From assembly GCF_001885735.1 (NCBI RefSeq), contig NZ_JXKG01000006.1, positions 62,001-126,000 of the forward strand: a stretch of DNA of 64,000 bases, in the 5' to 3' direction. This document shows, piece after piece, positions 61,402 to 64,000 of the stretch (the first letter of the stretch is position 1; every line of letters starts with the position of its first letter). The position numbers and the translations under genes are program-made. The notes under the pieces are model-generated. The model was not told where the DNA came from. It was given only the letters and a program-made list of their open reading frames with translations, and ran no database searches. The stretch comes from Enterococcus canintestini (GTDB lineage: Bacteria > Bacillota > Bacilli > Lactobacillales > Enterococcaceae).

Positions 61402-62205
61402 ATGGCAGAAGCTGCTTTAAAAATTAGTGTGTTAGCCAGTGGCAGTTCTGGCAATTCTTTATATATTGAAAGCGGGAAAAAAAAGCTGCTAGTGGATGCC
61501 GGTCTTTCTGGTAAAAAAATTACTTCATTGCTGGCAGAAGTTGGAAAAAATCCAGCTGATTTAGATGCCATTTTAGTGACCCACGAACACAGAGATCATA
61601 TTCATGGAGTCGGTGTATTGGCTAGAAAGTATGGACTAGATGTCTATGCCAATGAAGGCACTTGGCAGGCAATGGAGGGCATGTTAGGGAAAATCGATGT
61701 CGCTCAAAAACATATTTTTGAAATGGGCAAAGTATTGACGTTTGGGGATATGGATGTTGAAAGTTTTGGTGTTTCCCATGATGCGGCTGCTCCGCAATTT
61801 TATCGTTTTCATAAAGACGGTAAATCGTTTGTTATGTTGACGGATACAGGGTATTGCAGTGACCATGTCAGAGGAATTATTCGCGATGCGGATGCTTATT
61901 TAGTAGAAAGCAATCACGATTTGGAAATGTTACGCATGGGACCTTATCCATGGAGTTTGAAACAACGAATTTTAGGGGACCGTGGTCATTTATCTAATGA
62001 AGATGGTGCTTTGGTTATGACCGATATTATTGGAGACAATACCAAACGCATTTACTTAGGCCACTTAAGTAAAGAAAATAATATGAAAGAACTTGCCCAT
62101 CTTACGATGAAAAATATTTTGAAAGAACATGATTTGGGTGTGGATTATGATTTTAAAATTTATGACACCGATCCTGACCAAGCCAGCGAGTTATTTGCAA
62201 TTTAG
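61402..62205 (+). CDS. walJ: WalJ, metallo-beta-lactamase fold hydrolase
   Basis: WalJ (YycJ) is the last accessory gene of the walRK locus, with a proposed DNA-processing or cell-division role. The 267-residue protein has the zinc motif T-H-E-H-R-D-H (H61, H63, D65, H66), further ligands in L-T-D-T-G-Y (about 152-157) and E-S-N-H-D, and no signal peptide. It follows walI after 76 bases and precedes a terminator. The htrA gene often found next in Firmicutes is not here. Confidence 0.94.
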   Translation: MAEAALKISVLASGSSGNSLYIESGKKKLLVDAGLSGKKITSLLAEVGKNPADLDAILVTHEHRDHIHGVGVLARKYGLDVYANEGTWQAMEGMLGKIDVAQKHIFEMGKVLTFGDMDVESFGVSHDAAAPQFYRFHKDGKSFVMLTDTGYCSDHVRGIIRDADAYLVESNHDLEMLRMGPYPWSLKQRILGDRGHLSNEDGALVMTDIIGDNTKRIYLGHLSKENNMKELAHLTMKNILKEHDLGVDYDFKIYDTDPDQASELFAI

Positions 62206-62220
62206 TTCTATTTTAGTAAG

Positions 62221-62262
62221 AAAAAACCTCTGCAACAATTTTGATTGTTGCAGAGGTTTTTG
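62221..62262 (+). terminator. walRKHIJ operon terminator
   Basis: AAAACCTCTGCAACA and TGTTGCAGAGGTTTT form a 15-bp stem ending in a T run. Confidence 0.93.
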
Positions 62263-62398
62263 TAGTTAATGAGTTAGTTATCTGTCACATGCAAGAAACT
62301 CTTAGTGAGGATTTAAAAAAATAGTTTCTGGTAAAGAATAACAACAATATTCGGATTTTTTCTAAAAAGCTATCCGCTAGCTTCACATTTACTTATAT

Positions 62399-63037
62399 TT
62401 AGTAGTTTTCACTGTTGCCAGCGATACTGATGTGAATATTTTTTTGTGGATTTTCAATTAGATCCATCACGCCTTGTGCGTAATCCGCCATACTAACTTC
62501 ACTTTTACCTGCTTCATCTTTCACTAAAACATCTTCATTGATTTGGTATTTGCCAGTATAAGGTGCATCGTAAATAAAGTTGGCAGCAGGCGATACATAG
62601 GTCCAAGTGACATCGGGTACTTCTTTTAAGGCAGCAAGCGACTGCGCCATATTAGAAGCAGTTGGATGAATAGGAGAGGTCTCAGGAATAGTATCTAGTA
62701 AACGCTTTGTCTTTTCTTGATTTAAGTATAGTGAAGAGGCGCCACCAACTACAATTAACCAAACAGGCGTGCCACTTAAAATAGTAGCAAGGTGGATCAA
62801 ACTACTTTTATGCATCTCTTCTTTGCCCCGGGGAGCATTAAAAGCATCAATTACTACATCAAAAGGTGATAAGTCAGCGGTAGTTAAATCAAAAAGATCT
62901 TTTTTTAGAACGGGAACAGCGACAGTTAGTTGTTCAGGGCTACGAACAATGGCAGTAACCTCATGATTTTGTGCTAATGCAGCTTTTAAAAGATGACTAC
63001 CAACGTGACCGGTTGCACCGATAATTCCAATTTTCAT
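62399..63037 (-). CDS. NAD(P)H-binding Rossmann protein
   Basis: The 212-residue protein starts with the nucleotide-binding motif G-I-I-G-A-T-G-H-V-G (about 4-13), followed by an atypical SDR fold without an obvious Y-x-x-x-K catalytic pair. It is in the NmrA/YwnB-like group. Redox activity is likely but the substrate is unknown. ATG 63037 follows GAGG. It is single. Confidence 0.85.
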   Translation of the reverse strand: MKIGIIGATGHVGSHLLKAALAQNHEVTAIVRSPEQLTVAVPVLKKDLFDLTTADLSPFDVVIDAFNAPRGKEEMHKSSLIHLATILSGTPVWLIVVGGASSLYLNQEKTKRLLDTIPETSPIHPTASNMAQSLAALKEVPDVTWTYVSPAANFIYDAPYTGKYQINEDVLVKDEAGKSEVSMADYAQGVMDLIENPQKNIHISIAGNSENY

Positions 63038-63104
63038 TAAATTGCCTCCTCTTAAGCTAAAAATTATTACCTTCTTTATTTTAACGGGAAGTTCTCTTTT
63101 TTAC

Positions 63105-63134
63105 TAAAAAAACGCCTCTTGCAAAAAGAGACGT
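63105..63134 (-). terminator. Terminator of the CPBP gene
   Basis: On the minus strand ACGTCTCTT and AAGAGGCGT form a stem followed by T7. Confidence 0.85.
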
Positions 63135-63138
63135 AAAG

Positions 63139-63756
63139 TTACGTTTTAAAGCGTAGAACTTGAATGATTAAGACTACAATGTTGGCACCACAATGGCTAA
63201 TAATCGCAGTCTTAATTGAACCACTTTTTACGTACAACAAAGATAAGAAACAGCCTAAAATGAAATAAACTAAAATATCACTCTCCGTATGAACAAGGGC
63301 AAAGGCTAAAGAACTAAGTAAAATTGCCAGTGGTAAAGAAAAATATTCACTAAAAAAGCCAATACAGGCCCGTCTAAAGACGAGTTCTTCCATGATTGGG
63401 CCACAAATTGTTGCGATAAAGGCAAAAATTGGTCGTTGCCACATCACTTCCATCATATTTAAACTACGATTAAAGTTAGTTTGAACACTAAAAAAATTTT
63501 CAACATATCCTGCTATGCCAATCAATAAAACCGTTAAAACAATACCCATAACACCGATGAGAATAATTTTCTTTAGGGAAAGGAAATGAGTTTCAAAGGG
63601 TAGGGGTTGTCTTTTTTGATATAAAAAAACTAAAACAGCCGTGCCAATCAAATAAGATAAGCTAGCGGTTATTGTTTCACCGTTACTTATTCCAGGGATT
63701 AAAAAGACTAAAGCATAACACAAAATAGAGATAAAGCTGTATTTAATTTGCGACAT
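63139..63756 (-). CDS. CPBP intramembrane metalloprotease
   Basis: The 205-residue protein has about six membrane segments and the CPBP motifs E-E-L-V-F-R-R (first motif, about 121-127), A-L-V-H-T-E (about 153-158) and H-C-G-A-N (about 188-192). Such proteins process prenylated peptides in eukaryotes; in bacteria some give immunity to bacteriocins. The target is unknown. The start is ATG 63756 with GAGGAG upstream; a GTG one codon earlier is possible. Confidence 0.85.
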   Translation of the reverse strand: MSQIKYSFISILCYALVFLIPGISNGETITASLSYLIGTAVLVFLYQKRQPLPFETHFLSLKKIILIGVMGIVLTVLLIGIAGYVENFFSVQTNFNRSLNMMEVMWQRPIFAFIATICGPIMEELVFRRACIGFFSEYFSLPLAILLSSLAFALVHTESDILVYFILGCFLSLLYVKSGSIKTAIISHCGANIVVLIIQVLRFKT

Positions 63757-63865
63757 CACACGTCTCCTCTAAGTATCTAATAAAAGTATACCTGAATCAT
63801 TTCTTTAGAACAATCGCTTCAGGAAATAGACAAAGTTTCTTCAATAAAAAAACAAGGGAAAAAAC

Positions 63866-63894
63866 TTGCATTGTGCAGGTAAAATGAGTAATAT
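63866..63894 (+). promoter_or_regulatory. groESL promoter
   Basis: TTGCAT (63866-63871), 17 bases, TAATAT (63889-63894), placed just before the CIRCE element. Confidence 0.75.
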
Positions 63895-63906
63895 AGTTCT
63901 TGTAGG

Positions 63907-63933
63907 TTAGCACTCTATCTATGAGAGTGCTAA
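63907..63933 (+). promoter_or_regulatory. CIRCE element (HrcA operator)
   Basis: TTAGCACTC-N9-GAGTGCTAA is a perfect CIRCE inverted repeat in the position expected before groES, so HrcA repression is expected. Confidence 0.97.
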
Positions 63934-63961
63934 TACATGAAAATTGATGGAGGGATTTATC

Positions 63962-64000
63962 GTGTTAAAACCATTAGGTGATCGCGTGATCATTGAAGTC
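63962..64000 (+). CDS. groES: Co-chaperonin GroES (partial, cut by window end)
   Basis: Thirteen codons are visible, beginning at GTG 63962 with GGAGGG upstream and reading M-L-K-P-L-G-D-R-V-I-I-E-V, the GroES start. The gene runs out of the window. CIRCE and a promoter upstream support the call. Confidence 0.93.
   Translation, partial: MLKPLGDRVIIEV

Overview
The window is a low-GC Firmicute chromosome segment, best placed in the Enterococcaceae and most like Enterococcus. The evidence is the gene order spx-mecA-coiA-pepF-spxH-CYTH-relQ-nadK-rluD-mgtE, an Ebp-type pilus locus of three pilins plus a class C sortase, man-family PTS genes, strong AGGAG ribosome binding sites, frequent TTG/GTG starts and a CIRCE element before groES. 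I see no insertion sequence, prophage, plasmid function or CRISPR array. Almost all of it is core chromosome, with the pilus locus as the clearest accessory block.

Layout. 1-10 kb: stress and proteostasis control (Spx, its ClpXP adaptor SpxH, MecA), CoiA, oligoendopeptidase F, a CYTH protein, the small (p)ppGpp synthetase RelQ with NAD kinase and RluD, then the MgtE magnesium channel. 10-20 kb: a PH/SHOCT-type protein, CutC, RlmA, TrmL, a phosphoglycerate-mutase family phosphatase, RecD2, a diacylglycerol-kinase family lipid kinase, QueT behind a preQ1 riboswitch, a CBS-ACT protein, and rpmG-secE-nusG. 21-26 kb: a man-family PTS operon containing a YajC-like membrane protein, followed by a GntR regulator and an AgaS-type sugar isomerase/deaminase; matching TGG-N6-CCA operators lie before the PTS genes and before gntR. 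26-34 kb: a lipoprotein hydrolase, a TetR plus two-gene ABC exporter, serine dehydratase and a NagB-family protein. 34-36 kb: rplK-rplA and rplJ-rplL with leader elements. 36.7-44.6 kb: pilus locus. 44.7-54 kb: CsbD, NagB, a DUF92 protein, nrdHEF behind NrdR boxes, and feoAB with a small Cys-rich membrane protein behind a Fur-like box. 54-64 kb: GNAT protein, tRNA-Lys(CTT), DUF1836, DegV, walRKHIJ, two single genes and the start of groES.

How the parts connect. Amino-sugar use appears twice: PTS/AgaS, and NagB with similar operators, which suggests a shared or related GntR regulator. Metal and nucleotide supply is regulated locally (Fur-like box for feo, NrdR boxes for nrd). Spx and its degradation adaptor are about 4 kb apart. 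walRK carries its three usual accessory genes walH, walI and walJ.

Most interesting: (1) a sortase C with a C-terminal tail resembling a SpaA/Cna-B pilin domain, predicted to sit inside the cell; (2) a structured RNA with its own promoter and terminator-like stem upstream of the lipid kinase gene, over which an open reading frame artefactually extends; (3) a second small-RNA candidate upstream of trmL; (4) the YajC-like protein embedded in the PTS operon. Nothing here is proven to be a new system; the sortase fusion and the two RNA candidates are the best leads.
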